The position numbers and the translations under genes were made by a program. Source: Marsupella aquatica (lineage: Eukaryota > Marchantiophyta). From it: a stretch of DNA of 64,000 nucleotides. Positions 47,654-58,575 of the stretch are shown piece by piece (the stretch's first letter is position 1; each line of letters starts with the position of its first letter). The DNA lies in assembly GCA_973895155.1 (NCBI GenBank), contig OZ316891.1:15562001-15626000 (forward strand). The letters run 5' to 3'. The notes beneath the pieces are model-generated. The model saw only the letters and a program-made list of their open reading frames with translations. It had not been told where the DNA came from and did no database searches.

Positions 47654-50039
47654 TTATGCAACCGGAGGTCTGAGAACATGGTCTTGGGACGTATCAATGG
47701 CAGCAGAAGGCATCCATTGCCACATAGCCATGCCTGGATATGCTGGCAAGTGTGGGGCCTTGTTGGCTGCCTGCGCTTGGGCAGCAAAAGCTGCAGCAGC
47801 TGCATGAAATGTCGTCGGATGTGCAAGATACCCCGGTGGAATAGTAATAGCTTTCAGTTGCTGCTCCAACCTCTCCTTGTCCGCTTTCAGCCGCAGCTTC
47901 TCATCTCGAATTTCATTCTTTTCACCCTGGACATTTTCAAACACTTACAAATCTTAGAAATCCTTACAGCTCCCATAAGAAAGCTAAAGCCAGCAAGGCC
48001 CGGCCCGCACACACATGTATGTTCACATACATGCCTCTGCTAACCCTGCAAAAGTCGCGGATTCAAACGCCACAGTTGAATTGAGGTGTATAGGAGACAG
48101 TGCGATGACTATCAGCACTGTTTGAGTAAATACTTCGCTAAACTCACTTCAGGCACAGCCTCTGCATTTCAGAGAAGCAGTAAGACCTTAAACGTTGCTG
48201 AGGTCGTCAGTTCCTAGAAGCCTTCGTGAGTGAAACAGATCCCTCAAAGTAGACTTCTTAGCCATTGCATATAGGACTTTTCCAATGGTCATTAAAACAT
48301 CGAAGGATTATGAAATTCAAATTCCACCGAAAACCACTCAGGCTTGGCAGCTATCAATGGACACGAGTGTCTATTGGGGTTCACCAATTACAGATCCTTG
48401 GCTTGCTAGACTCGAACCACGGCACTAATGGAGCAGATGGGCCAGGCTGCTGGTTTTCATATATGAAAATAGAATAACACAGGATGCCCTTCGCTCTCGA
48501 GAGTAAAACCGTGTTGAATGGACAGAACTATGGATTTACACTAATGTACTATGTATTTTGCCGTTTCAAAAACAAGAGTTAGGCAAAATCGCGGTAAGAG
48601 CATTGACGAATGTTCGATAGAGGCTCCAGGGGATCTTTTTCTGCATCTTTTTTACTTCAATCATATCTCAGCAATATGCTTTGGAGACATATCAAGAACC
48701 AAGAGTTGATCATATTTCATGAGGAAGTGACCTACAGAAATCGTTGTTGGCCCAGACATGAAGATGTGCAAACCGGAAAAAAACTTATCAGTATAAAGAA
48801 CTCATACATCTAGGACATGACTACCGTGATTAGACAAAACTACAAAAAATACAGTGCAATGGGAAACATTATGTAGAAAATCGCAATAGAGCAAAATAAA
48901 CTCACCTTTAGGTCTTTGATTGCTTCCCTGAGTTGATGATTGGAATCCTTCAACTCCTGCGTCTCTGTACGCAGTTGACTTACCATGCGTACAGCGTCAC
49001 AAAGTATGGTAGCTTTGTCCGACTTCGGAGGCCTGCCGGGCTCCAAAGCTGAGCTGAGCTCCATAAACCTGATTCAAGTCAATTACAACCACAACACAAG
49101 ACTCAGCACGAAGGACAGTTTACCCAAATTTGGCAACTTGAAAGGCACCGATAATAGAAAAGAACATAGTTGTCTTCATGTTTGACGTCACAAGTCTGAC
49201 TCCCTAATAAAGAAAATACTTCTGAATAGTAGGCACGATAGCTCTCGTGCAGAAATAATCCCTGACTCATGAACTTCATAGGTCCTCTATCTCAATTCGA
49301 CTTTTCAAGACAGCTCCAAGATGTCGGTGACGAGGCAAAAGCGCACTATGACCAACGGAAAGCACAGCGCATCTCATATCTGATATTTGTACACTGAAAC
49401 TAAGCTTTCATTAAATGGTCAAATATCTGGATGGTAGGGAGTCAGAAACGCAGATTGAGAATATCCTGTGAGACATACCTATCGTTTAATCGATCCCTGC
49501 GTGCCTTCTCCCGACAGGCCTTATTACCAGCTCCGCTGCATGACTCATCCCGAAATCTGCACAATCATCACCCATGTTCCTCAACATCACGGGAAGCATC
49601 AATACATACAAACAACTGCTTTCTAGTGTCATGGATACAACTGTCTAGTTTCTAGAACTACAAATAAACGCCAACTACAGATTCATAGGAGACGTCACCA
49701 TATACATATATTTCCAAAGCAGATTGGACAAAAAATCCCAGTAATTTTCTTTGTTCTTTACCCTACCGTAAACCGTGTGGCCCACATAGTGCGAAAGACC
49801 TATTACTACTTATCGTGGACTCTGACAAGAGACCCACAACAGTATAAGGAGTGCGGCAATGGTAAAGATATATCATTGGCTACAACACAATGTATGATGT
49901 GGTGGACGCTACTGAGGCAATCACAACACCATGTGACGACCGACAACAAGTTCTTCAATTATCCTGACTGCCTCACCTTTTCCTTGGACAAAGCTTCTCA
50001 TGGTCATCGGAATCCACTTTAGAGACATCGTTGTCAGCA
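47654..50039 (-). CDS. ILR3: Subgroup IVc bHLH transcription factor (ILR3/bHLH105-like), 5' end unresolved
   Basis: Minus-strand exons 50,039-49,977, 49,556-49,479, 49,068-48,906 and 47,926-47,654 join with GT-AG borders and closed phases to at least 191 residues. Arabidopsis ILR3 has about 234, so roughly 40 N-terminal residues lie further right. The basic region and first helix contain KACREKARRDRLNDRFMEL, the loop EPGRPPKSDKATIL, the second helix AVRMVSQLR, then a leucine-zipper-like coiled coil (ELKDSNHQLREAIKDLK, KLRLKADKERLEQQLKAI). The C-terminus MWQWMPSAAIDTSQDHVLRPPVA is diagnostic of IVc factors. These activate iron-deficiency genes as dimers and are targeted by BRUTUS-type E3 ligases in Arabidopsis. 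Orthology to ILR3 rather than bHLH34/104/115 is not resolved. Confidence 0.93.
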
Positions 50040-50375
50040 CTGCATAACTCCCACGACCTTGATTAGACTTCTTCTTGATGATACAATCAAAACTCCAATA
50101 CCTACTAAGGGGTCACCATCCTGGGCTGACTTTTTTACGACAAGAAAATCAGAAGGAATTGCACGTCACACAGACAGAGGTCCTTGACTTCCAGTTAGTA
50201 GAAAAACTCCATATTTGAACAATTCAGTCAGAAGGTGACATATGGACATGTAAGCATCATTTGAATGTCCGCGTTCATTGAGCCTCACCTCAGGGCAAAC
50301 AATGAGCTGCTATATCCCGCTCGATATAGCATTATGGAAAAAGCTAAGACCATTCCTACATAACTTATAGAGGTC
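50040..50375. other. Probable 5' intron or leader of the bHLH gene
   Basis: The acceptor TTATGCAG at about 50,040 shows the gene continues to the right. A donor-like CTGAG|GTGAGG on the minus strand near 50,288 could end an earlier exon, but the frame leading into it does not look like an ILR3 N-terminus. Confidence 0.35.
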
Positions 50376-50676
50376 ACTCTGCTGATGACAGGCAACTAGC
50401 AGAAGTAAAGTGCAGTGGGAATGGGAGAGAAGGAAACTGTATGGGCAAAGACTTCCCCCCGCCATTGAGACGAAAAAAAGAAGTGAAGATAGTTCCATCG
50501 ACTCGATGAGGTTCATGTAATTCTTCCCAGGAAGCGGGCAGCACGATATCAACAGAAAGCACCTTAATGTTATCACGAACAGACCCGAGTGGAAGAACAG
50601 TCACATGAGGATGTCCACAATGCAAAATCTTATATCCCTGATCCGTCAATTTACTTTTCCTAAGCGGCGAAAGGGC
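50376..50676 (-). CDS. Possible exon of unknown protein
   Basis: After an acceptor-like GTGCCAG the minus strand stays open for about 100 codons. The first ~80 (KLTDQGYKILHCGHPHV, LPASWEELHEPHRVDG) look protein-like in composition. I recognise no family. It does not resemble the N-terminus of IVc bHLH proteins, yet it lies where that gene's upstream exons should be. It could be a 5' exon of the bHLH transcript, part of an unrelated gene, or chance. Confidence 0.2.
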
Positions 50677-51723
50677 CTGGCACACAAATCAGTACCTACG
50701 ATCGCCCTGGTCGGGTATGGCCTGGCTCGCGCACCATTGAAAGTTGAAAGATTGTGGCTCTTCCGCTTCTAACAACTCCTCCATCCACTTGCTGTTATTC
50801 GACGGAGACGACATCGCGAAATATTGCCGTCTCACCAATCTGTACCTCAAGATTCCCTTCGAGTGCTGCTAGGGTTCTCAATCCTAGTCTCACTCGCCCG
50901 GCGTCAATTCCCTGTCGGCAGACCCTCCCGCTCGCACTATCATCAGAACTGCATCATATTACTCGCACCCTGCAACACGCCCCGGGGGCCCGGTCCAGAC
51001 GTTTATTGGATTGGCTTCCACGCTTTTCCTAGGTGCCCTCCTCCCGTCCCCTTTGCTCGATCTTGTTGCTCCTCGCCCTCGTTCCGCGTCGCCGTTGGTC
51101 GCCTGCTGCTGGTGAGTGTGCTCGGGTCTCTCGGGTACCAGTCCGCACTCTTGTCGCTCGCCCTCCTTCCGCGTCGCCCTTGTCGCCTGCTGATGGCGTG
51201 CTGAGGTCTCTGCTCTCTGCTACCAGTCCCTAGAGTTCTGCACACGGCAGACTGGATGCCACTCGAAGGCGACTAGGGGAGTGGACGGGAGGTCGGAGGT
51301 CCAGCTCGGTAGTAGTAGTAGTAGTAGTAGTAGTAGAGTAGTAGGACGACAACACAACAATCACGACAAAACACCGCATGTCAAACACCTGCAGGTCTTT
51401 CTTCGAGCGACTGACCTTTGCCCTTTGGTGACCTTGCTGCAGATTTTAGCCACGCAAAGTTACAGCGGATCAGAGTGAGACTTTCACATCTACGCCATCC
51501 ATTTCTTTTGACAAATTCCTTCAGGTTTCGATAGGCTCGACTTTATCGAGAATGGGGCCAGTGGGCGTGAAGGATGGTCTAATAATATAGATGCTGACTG
51601 ACGACCGCTGAGGATTGCACTGGTCCACGAAACTTAACTGCAATAATGTCTACAAGCTAGAACATTGCCACTAAACATGTTCCAAAGTAATGTTGCCAGT
51701 GTATATACTAACCAGCAGGAATG
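50677..51723. other. GC-rich region, probably promoter/5' leader of the bHLH gene
   Basis: High GC and CT-rich words on the plus strand at 50.75-51.25 kb suit a plant 5' leader read on the minus strand. Competing open frames on both strands are attributed to composition. Confidence 0.4.
51308..51335. repeat. (GTA)n microsatellite
   Basis: About nine perfect GTA/TAG units upstream of the bHLH gene. Confidence 0.95.
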
Positions 51724-51766
51724 CCCATTCTTTGAATATTTATAGAATGATGACAAAAAATTGGCC
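51724..51766 (+). repeat. Family B repeat fragment
   Basis: CATTCTTTGAATATTTATAGAATGATGACAAAA matches the start of the copies at 22.2 and 32.3 kb. Confidence 0.6.
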
Positions 51767-51780
51767 ACTTGGTCCGGGGA

Positions 51781-51836
51781 TTAGCCTAGAACCAAGAGGT
51801 CTCACATTCAATCCCCTCTCAACACACTAAGGGTGT
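51781..51836 (+). repeat. tRNA-like segment, possible SINE head
   Basis: A box A-like ATTAGCCTAGAAC is followed about 20 bp later by a box B-like ACATTCAATCC. There is no full cloverleaf, so this is at most a SINE or tRNA relic. Confidence 0.3.
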
Positions 51837-51963
51837 GGACTGTATGTTTGTGTGGTGAGTTGTACTGATGAGAGTAGTGGTTTCTCCAGTAGTGGTTTCT
51901 CCTTGGCAGGCTATCGGCTTTGTGGTCCTGGTTCAACCCTCCCTCTTTCCTGGTACGGTCCCT

Positions 51964-52022
51964 GTCAGATCCCTGGGTATCCTCCCCCATTGTGTCAGAT
52001 CCCTGGGTATCCTCCCCCATTG
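51964..52022 (+). repeat. 30-bp perfect tandem duplication
   Basis: GTCAGATCCCTGGGTATCCTC... occurs twice in direct succession just left of copia element 2. Confidence 0.95.
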
Positions 52023-52062
52023 GAGATACCCTACAGTGGTGCATATTCCAAAGAAAAAAGTT

Positions 52063-52067
52063 TATCC
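52063..52067. repeat. Target-site duplication of copia element 2 (left copy)
   Basis: TATCC here is repeated at 58,045-58,049, fixing both ends of the element. Confidence 0.93.
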
Positions 52068-52242
52068 TGTTCCACATTAACAATACTCTCCTTCATTACA
52101 TTGTTAATACTTTATACATATGGCGGTTGCCATGAGGTGGTTGCCTAAGTAGTTAGGGTTATAACCTCCTTGGGTTATAGTTCTAACCTTAGTTATATAG
52201 GTGTGGTAGACTTAACCTATGGTAAACCTATGGTATGCAACA
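52068..52242 (-). repeat. 3' LTR of copia element 2 (175 bp)
   Basis: On the minus strand it runs TGTTGCATACC...GTGGAACA. It has an extra 11 bp (GGTAAACCTAT duplication) compared with the other LTR. Confidence 0.94.
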
Positions 52243-52251
52243 CTCCCCCTT
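52243..52251 (-). other. Polypurine tract of copia element 2
   Basis: On the minus strand AAGGGGGAG abuts the 3' LTR. Confidence 0.88.
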
Positions 52252-53001
52252 GTATGCATCTTTGGTAATAAGAAAGATGTAGACATCTAAAGTCTACCTA
52301 TAATAACTATGATAAAGTATTTGCTAACTTCTGTGTTGAGGGTATTACATATGGAGGTGGGGTGTAACCTCATCAAAACCTCCCCTCCTTTCTTGTTGGG
52401 AGGAAAGAGTATTACCACCCCCCCTATACCCTATTTCAGCACTAAATCATATCTTTAATTTTGGTCTAACTTTGCTAAGTGAGACTAAATAAGTAGTCTT
52501 TGTATATGGCTAAGTCTGTTTAGGAGTTAGTCTAGTTGAGTAGTTTCGTTAGGTTCTATGGCCTCGTAAAATTTAGGGTCGTATTTTCGTGAGAAGTCGA
52601 AATGAGGTCGGCCCGTTCGTGAGTAACTGGCTGGAAACAAGATGGAACAGGGCTGCGATGTGGTTGAGTCGGGGGGAACGAAGCTGCGAGTCGCAATAGT
52701 GATGCAGTAGGTCGATGGGCGATGGGCGATCCTTAGGTTGATGGTGAGCGCGCGATCAGTCGTGGGTGCGCGAGTAGTTGATACGAATGGTGTGTTCGTA
52801 ATCGGATGTCACTTGGGTTTGGTGAGGAGTCTGCAGGTGCGTGATTTGTGTGGAGCTTCTGCTGTTGAATAGGTAAGTGCTTGACTTCTGTGAATTCGGC
52901 TTGGGCTCGATTGAATTCAGTTCTTGTTTCGGCTCAAATCTTTCCATTCGGTTTGGTGTTTCGTAGGTGCTTGGCTGTGTTAAGTTCGTCACGATCTTGC
53001 C
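52252..53001 (-). other. 3' non-coding part of copia element 2
   Basis: About 750 bp separate the end of the RNase H frame from the polypurine tract, long for copia. I see no domain in it. It probably contains the shifted or deleted end of RNase H and its 3' UTR. Confidence 0.6.
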
Positions 53002-56000
53002 TCAGTTCGGTTCTTGCAGCAGTTGTTTATAAATCTGTGTATGCTGGCCTGCGCATTCATTTTGTGGTTTCCCGGTTTGCTGCTGTGTGGATGTGATCCT
53101 CATAATTCTGAAGTTGAATGATTCTTGTAATGATGTGAGCGCTTTCTCCCCCTGAATGTTGAATATTTGATTTTCATTTGATGTCCTGTAAAAGTTCAGA
53201 CAGACTGTGGTTTCTTGGATGTAATTGATAACATTTCGTAACCAGATACATTCGCGGCTGGCCTCGTAAAGAGCTATAATTTCTGAGTGGTTTGACGAAG
53301 TAGTTGTTAAAGTCTGCTTGGTGCTCTTCCATGAGAGAGCAGTCGGACCAATCTTAAATACATATCCTGATTGCGACTTGGCATCAGCTGTATCAGATAG
53401 GTAGCCAGCATCAGCGAATCCTGATAATGTGAGCTCCAGCGTATTTGGATAGAAAAGCCCTAAGTCAATGGTGCCACAGAGGTAACGGAAGATTCGTTTA
53501 ACGCCATTCCAGTGCCTGATTGTTGGTTGAGCACTATGGCGAGCAAGTAGGTTTACTGCAAACGCTATATCAGGTCTTGTTTGTGAAGCTAAGAATAATA
53601 GGGCTCCAATGGCCGACAGGTATGGCTTATCAGATCCAAGTAGTGGTTCTTCCTCTGTTTTCTTCCTGAAAATATCTTTCTCTCTATCCAAGGATCGTAG
53701 GTCCATTGGTGATCTCACTGCCTTTTCTTTATGCATATCGAATTGCTTCAATGTCCTTCGGGTATATGTAGATTGATGGAGTAGTATTCCATGTGAGAGA
53801 TGTTCGAACTGTAGTCCGAGGCAGAATGCAGTTCTGCCTAGATCTCTAATTTCGAATACCCTGTTCAGTTTGGTAATTGTCTCTTGCAGAATCTTAGAGG
53901 TACCAAATAAATTGAGGTCATCTACATAGATGGCCACTATGATGATTTCGGGTCCTTCTTGTTTAATAAACAAGCATGGGGTAAGATCAGATGTCTTGAA
54001 GTCCATGGTCAACATTTCTGTTTTAAAATGTCTGTACCATGTTCACCCACTCTGCTTCAGACCGTACATGGATCTGAGGACCTGAACAGCAAATCGGATT
54101 TTTGCAGTAAGTGCTTTCTGAGTGGGTACTAACTTAGTAGAGGCGTCCCATCCGATTGCCTTAGCAGTAGTATGTAGTACTGATTTGTTGGTGTGGCCGA
54201 AAAGGCCATCACTGGTATGAGTTTTCTTTTGTATGGGGGTCTCCCCCTGAATATGGTGTTCAACCCTTTTGATTAATTCGGGAGGAGCCTCCATGTAAAT
54301 AATATTTTCCAGGTGGCCATATAGGTAGGCAGTAACAATGTCAAGTTGGTGCATTGTCAGGTTGTGGTGAAGGGCGAATGCAATTAAGTACCTGTAGGTA
54401 ATAACGTCCATGACAGGAGAGTATGTGAGGTCATAGTCTCTCCCAGGGATTTGTGTAAATCCCTTTGCTACAAGTCTAGCTTTGTATCTCACTATTTTGC
54501 CCTGGGCGTCTCGCTTCTTGACAAATGTCCATTTGTAGCCTGTGAGATGGGTGTCAGGTTGGGCAGGTGTTATGGGGCCGAATACCTGCCGTGAGATGAG
54601 TGAGTCTAGCTCGGAGTTGATGGCCTCCTGCCATTTATCCCAGTCAGGTTGTTTTCTGGCTTCTGTGATAGTTGTGGGATCAGGTAAGTCCCCCATTATC
54701 TCCTTGGAAATTTGAAATGCAAATGTGTTGTCTAGGGTGGTGGTTGATCTATCTCTGATCTTGCCTGTGAAGTTATAGTTAATGGCTATTTCTTCGTTTG
54801 CTGTGGTTCGAGCGGGTGCATCTGGTTGAGGTTGTGTTGCAATGGAGGGGGGTAAGTTGGTTCTTCTCTGTCTGGGGTTCTTGTCCCCCAGCTCCAGGTG
54901 GGCGTCCTCTCTTCTTTCGTGGTTCAGCAGTAGTTGCTGGTGGTTCAGTAATGTCTATTCTTGAGGGGGCGTTGGTGGCAGGGACGTGTGACCTGGTGAC
55001 CTGGGCTACATCCGCAAATGCGTCAGGTAATTCCCCCATAATTCTGGTGAGGTGCAGTATTCGTTGTACCTCTGTGTCGGCTAGTGCTGTCCTCGGGTCG
55101 TTCCAGAATTGGGAGGTTATTTGCCAAGCAATTTCTTTGGATGGGCTATCTGTTGTTTTCTGGCCTGTACTGAGTTTTGGGAATGTGTCTTCATAGAAAT
55201 GGCAGTCGGCAAATCGGGCCTTATATACATCTGCTGTAGTGGGCTCCAAATATCTGATGATGGACGTGGAATCAAATCCAATGTATATGCCCTTTTGGCG
55301 TTGAGGTCCGAGTTTGGTCCTTTTTGGTCCCATAATTGGAACCAGGACCTGGCATCCGAAGGTTCGAAGGTGGGTCAGTGATGCTGTGGTGCCAAATGCC
55401 AAATGGTGAGGTGAGCTTGTGTTAAATGCTGATGGTCTATATCGTAGGAGAGTAGCCGCATGGAGGATGGCATGTCCCCATGCGGCTGGTGGTAATTGAC
55501 TCTGCATTATGAGTGGTCTCGCTATGGACTGTAATCTTTTGATGAGTGATTCAGCGATTCCATTCTGGAAGTGTACGTATGCAATTGGGTATTCGACCTC
55601 TATACCAGCTGCAGTGCAGAAGTCGTCGAAGGTTCTGGAGGTAAATTCTCCAGCATTATCGACTCTGATTGTTTTTATTGGGTGGTCAGGAAACTGGGCT
55701 TTGAGTCTTAGGATATGTGCTAACAGTCTGGGGAATACTAGGTTTCGTGTGGATAGCAGGGAGACCTGTGACCACTTTGATGAGGCATCATGGTGGCTAA
55801 GAAGAAGCGGAATGGTCCGCTAGGTGGGTCAATAGGTCCGCAGACGTCTGCGTGGATTCTCTCCAAGAATTGAGGTATTCTCCTGTCTGTTGTTGATGGA
55901 GCTGGTCTAAGTGAGAGTTTACCTTGTGAGCAGGCAAGGCAAGGATTTCTCAGTGAGGTTGGGTGGACCGTGCTTGGGATGCCTTGAGTGTCTTTGATAA

Positions 56001-56508
56001 TTTTGTGGAACATCTGTGTTCCAGGGTGGCCCAGTCTACGATGCCACATCTCAGTAATGGATGGTGATGGTGAATCTACATGAAATGTATGTATCTCAAT
56101 GGCGTAAAATCCCTGTTGAAAAGTTGTGAGTGTCTCCTTGACGTCTATGCCATGCTGTGTTTTGGCAACGATTTGGAGAACTTCCTGGGATTTATGGGTG
56201 CTAGTGTATATGTGCAGGTCATTGTCACGGATGTCCTTGAAGCTGAGGAGGTTCCGTGTGGCCTTGGGAGCGAAGATTGCGGATTTAATGTTGATAATTG
56301 TGCCCTTTGGCAGTATCAGAGTCGCAGGGCCATGTCCCTCTTCTAAGTTGTGGCTGCCCATTATTGTGGTGACTCGCCTCTGTGATGGGGTAATGTATTC
56401 AAAATAGTCTCTGGTCCGCAGTATCGAGTGGGAGGTTCCACTATCTAGTATGCAGTAGTTGGGGCCTTCAAGCGCTTTCGTCATTTCTGATTGTAGTGCT
56501 AGGTGTAT
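53002..56508 (-). pseudogene. copia pol polyprotein pseudogene (element 2)
   Basis: Read leftwards: protease with D-S-G-T-S (about 56,440), GAG-pre-integrase H-R-R-L-G-H-P and C-L-A-C zinc finger, integrase with H-A-D-V-C-G-P, reverse transcriptase (YKARLVAKGFTQ, Y-V-D-D near 53,930), and RNase H with the GFADAGY and SEIIALYEASRECIW segments. Lesions are a frameshift relative to gag at a C-run (56,524-56,528), a frameshift in integrase near 55.79 kb, another near 54.85 kb, and an in-frame TGA at 54,043-54,045 after YGLKQSG. RNase H loses its C-terminus after about 53,230. The protein cannot be made whole. Confidence 0.9.
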
Positions 56509-57509
56509 TTCAGGGAGGATGTCGGGGGATCTAGGAATGCTCCATGAGCCTCATATTGATCATTGTGTAGACTCTTCTGGTAGAGTTTGACTAGATGGGT
56601 TGGAGCCCTGCATATTCTCCTAATGTGGCCTTTAGTGCCACATCTATTGCAGATTGGTGAAGTGTCGGACTTATCTGAGTTGTATTGTCGATTGGAGTTT
56701 TGTTGTCTCTGCTGATTACTGTTGCTCCTTGTCCAGGTGTTGCGGAATGTGCTGCTTCCCCGACCCCGTCCTCCGCGGAATGAGTTTCTGCCACCTCGTT
56801 GGAAGTTGTTTCCTCGTCCTCTATATGAATTTCGTCCTCTGAAGTTCCGATTCCCTCGGAAGGTGCTTGCAGATCCCCTCCGCACATCATTAAAGTGAGC
56901 TTCTGGATTAGGATTTGGTGGGAGGGTGCCTGGTGGCCTCTGTTTGGTATTTTGTAATAGCAAAATTTGGTGTTTTTCCGCAAGCAACATGTGTGCAATT
57001 AACTCTGAGTAGGTTGTAAATCTCATATTGCGGTATTGAGTTGATATTACCAAATTTGTTGAATGAAAAGTTGACAGGGTCTTCTCGATTTGTTCTTGTT
57101 CTCCAACCGGGTGGCCGCAAATTGCGAGTTGTGATACAATGCGAAATAATTCGCTATTGTATTCGGGAATTGTCTTGTAGTCCTGTACCCGGAGGTTCAC
57201 CCAGTCGTGCCTCGCTGCTGGTAGGAAGATTGTTCTTGTGTGGTCGAATCGAGCATGTAGTTCATCCCAGAGTTTCCGGGGATTATACTCATTCATGTAC
57301 TATCTCTTTAGTGACTCGGCAAGGTGATGTCGTATAAATATGAGAGCTTGTGCCTTCTGCTGTAGGGTAGGCCCATTATCCGTAAGGATGGTGTCTTGTA
57401 GGTTTTTCGATGTGAGATGTGCCTCTGCATCGATGGTCCATGACAAGTAATTGGAGCCATCGATTGCTAGAGCTTGGAAATGTAACTTTTCTATCGTGTT
57501 ATTCGTCAT
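56499..57509 (-). pseudogene. copia gag pseudogene (element 2)
   Basis: The start codon is at 57,509. The N-terminus contains LAIDGSNYLSWTIDAE, typical of the Retrotran_gag_2/UBN2 type. An in-frame TAG at 57,300-57,302 follows residue 69 and the same frame continues. Further on lie WVNLRVQDYKTIPEYN and an Arg/Gly-rich stretch (FRGRNSYRGRG). Then comes an intact zinc knuckle, C-x2-C-x4-H-x4-C (CNRCGTKGHIRRIC). Gag ends in another frame than pol. Confidence 0.88.
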
Positions 57510-57866
57510 GTCGAGAGTTGTGATGGATTGAGACTAGGGTTGTCTCGCTCAGCTATAATGTTGGAACTAAATAGAATTTCGGGTTGTAAACTTGTGACTA
57601 ATCGATCTGCTCTCAGCCGAAATAAATTTGGACAAAATCTTTGTCGAATTGTGTCGAATTTTCGTGAGTTGATTCTATGGTTTCGACTCTGCCCTGATCT
57701 TGAATTGTCTAAACTGATTCGCTTCTGCTCATCTATATGGCTATGCAATTGAATGTGTGTGCAATGGTTGATGAAGATTCTCAAGGATGTCCACAAAAAA
57801 CTGAATCCTGTCTAAGGCATCCTATTCGAGGGCCATCCGAGGTGGGAGCTAAAAATTCGAGTACAA

Positions 57867-57880
57867 TCGTGCTGATAACG
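57867..57880 (-). other. Unusual primer-binding site, tRNA-Ile anticodon-arm type
   Basis: Directly after the 5' LTR the minus strand reads CGTTATCAGCACGA; the plus strand reads TCGTGCTGATAACG. This is not the iMet 3' end. From memory, plant cytosolic tRNA-Ile(AAU) contains TCGTGCTAATAACG across its anticodon arm. The only difference is the first anticodon base, A34, which is inosine in mature tRNA and is copied as if it were G. That suggests priming by a 5' tRNA half ending near nucleotide 40, as known for Drosophila copia with tRNA-iMet. Confidence 0.65.
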
Positions 57881-58044
57881 TGTTCCACATTAACAATACT
57901 CTCCTTCATTACATTGTTAATACTTTATACATATGGCGGTTGCCATGAGATGGTTGCCTAAGTAGTTAGGGTTATAACCTCCTTGGGTTATAGTTCTAAC
58001 CTTAGTTATATAGGTGTGGTAGACTTAACCTATGGTATGCAACA
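57881..58044 (-). repeat. 5' LTR of copia element 2 (164 bp)
   Basis: Partner of 52,068-52,242, with one substitution apart from the 11-bp indel. The second TATCC target copy follows at 58,045. Confidence 0.94.
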
Positions 58045-58059
58045 TATCCTTTGTTGCAT

Positions 58060-58250
58060 AGGTCTAGTTTGAGTTTTCAAGGAAAAAAATTTGCTGACAA
58101 AAATTATCATGCATATCATCATTTTGAAATATAATATCTTATCTTCTTTCACATAAATCTTGAGGAGGCCCTAGAGTCATGGCTAGAGGCTTCACTCTAG
58201 AAGCCTAGACCCCAACTTTAGTTTGTCATAGGAGTTAGTTATATAGTTGC
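58060..58250 (+). repeat. Family B interspersed repeat
   Basis: It contains GAGGCCCTAGAGTCATGG, CTAGAGGCTTCACTCTAGA and CCTAGACCCCAACTTTAG, ending in AGTTATATAG, like 32,336-32,600. Confidence 0.75.
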
Positions 58251-58329
58251 CACACTTTTAGTTTATGGTTACCCCGGGTAGGTTGGTGAACTTTTGGTCC
58301 ATATACCAAATACAAAAAACCTGTGACCA

Positions 58330-58575
58330 TTTTGGTTATTGGAACATCTTTAGTGGCAACCTAGTTAAAAGTTGGAATGTGTAATGTCTTGCAAAGTTTA
58401 ATATTATATTCCTTATACATCCATGGCGGATGTAATCAGAGTGTATTATTGGATTTCTCTCATAGCCGTGGACGTAGCCCAGACGAGGTGAACCACACAC
58501 TTTCACTATCGGAGTCTATGGATGTTGTTCACATGTGTTGATACTATCTCGTTTGGTCTAGATCATACCCCAACA
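58330..58575 (+). repeat. copia LTR fragment related to 63,681-63,973
   Basis: It shares CCGTGGACGTAGCC, a GAGGTGAACCAC block, GTTCACATGTG and the end CCCCAACA. No internal region or primer site follows. Confidence 0.6.

Larger units (their letters stand above)
52068..58044 (-). mobile_element. Ty1/copia LTR retrotransposon, full-length, coding-dead (element 2)
   Basis: Short LTRs (175 and 164 bp), a perfect 5-bp target duplication, polypurine tract and gag-pol in copia order lie on the minus strand. The LTRs differ by one substitution and one 11-bp duplication in the left copy, so insertion is very recent. The coding part nevertheless carries two in-frame stops, several frameshifts and a lost RNase H end. 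It belongs to a different copia lineage from element 1: the LTRs are unrelated, the zinc knuckle is preceded by an RG-rich domain, and the primer site is not the tRNA-iMet 3' end. Confidence 0.94.

Noticed and set aside
48041-48080. GCGGATTCAAACGCC, a box B-like word
   Set aside because: No box A at the right distance and no cloverleaf; single-box matches are common by chance.
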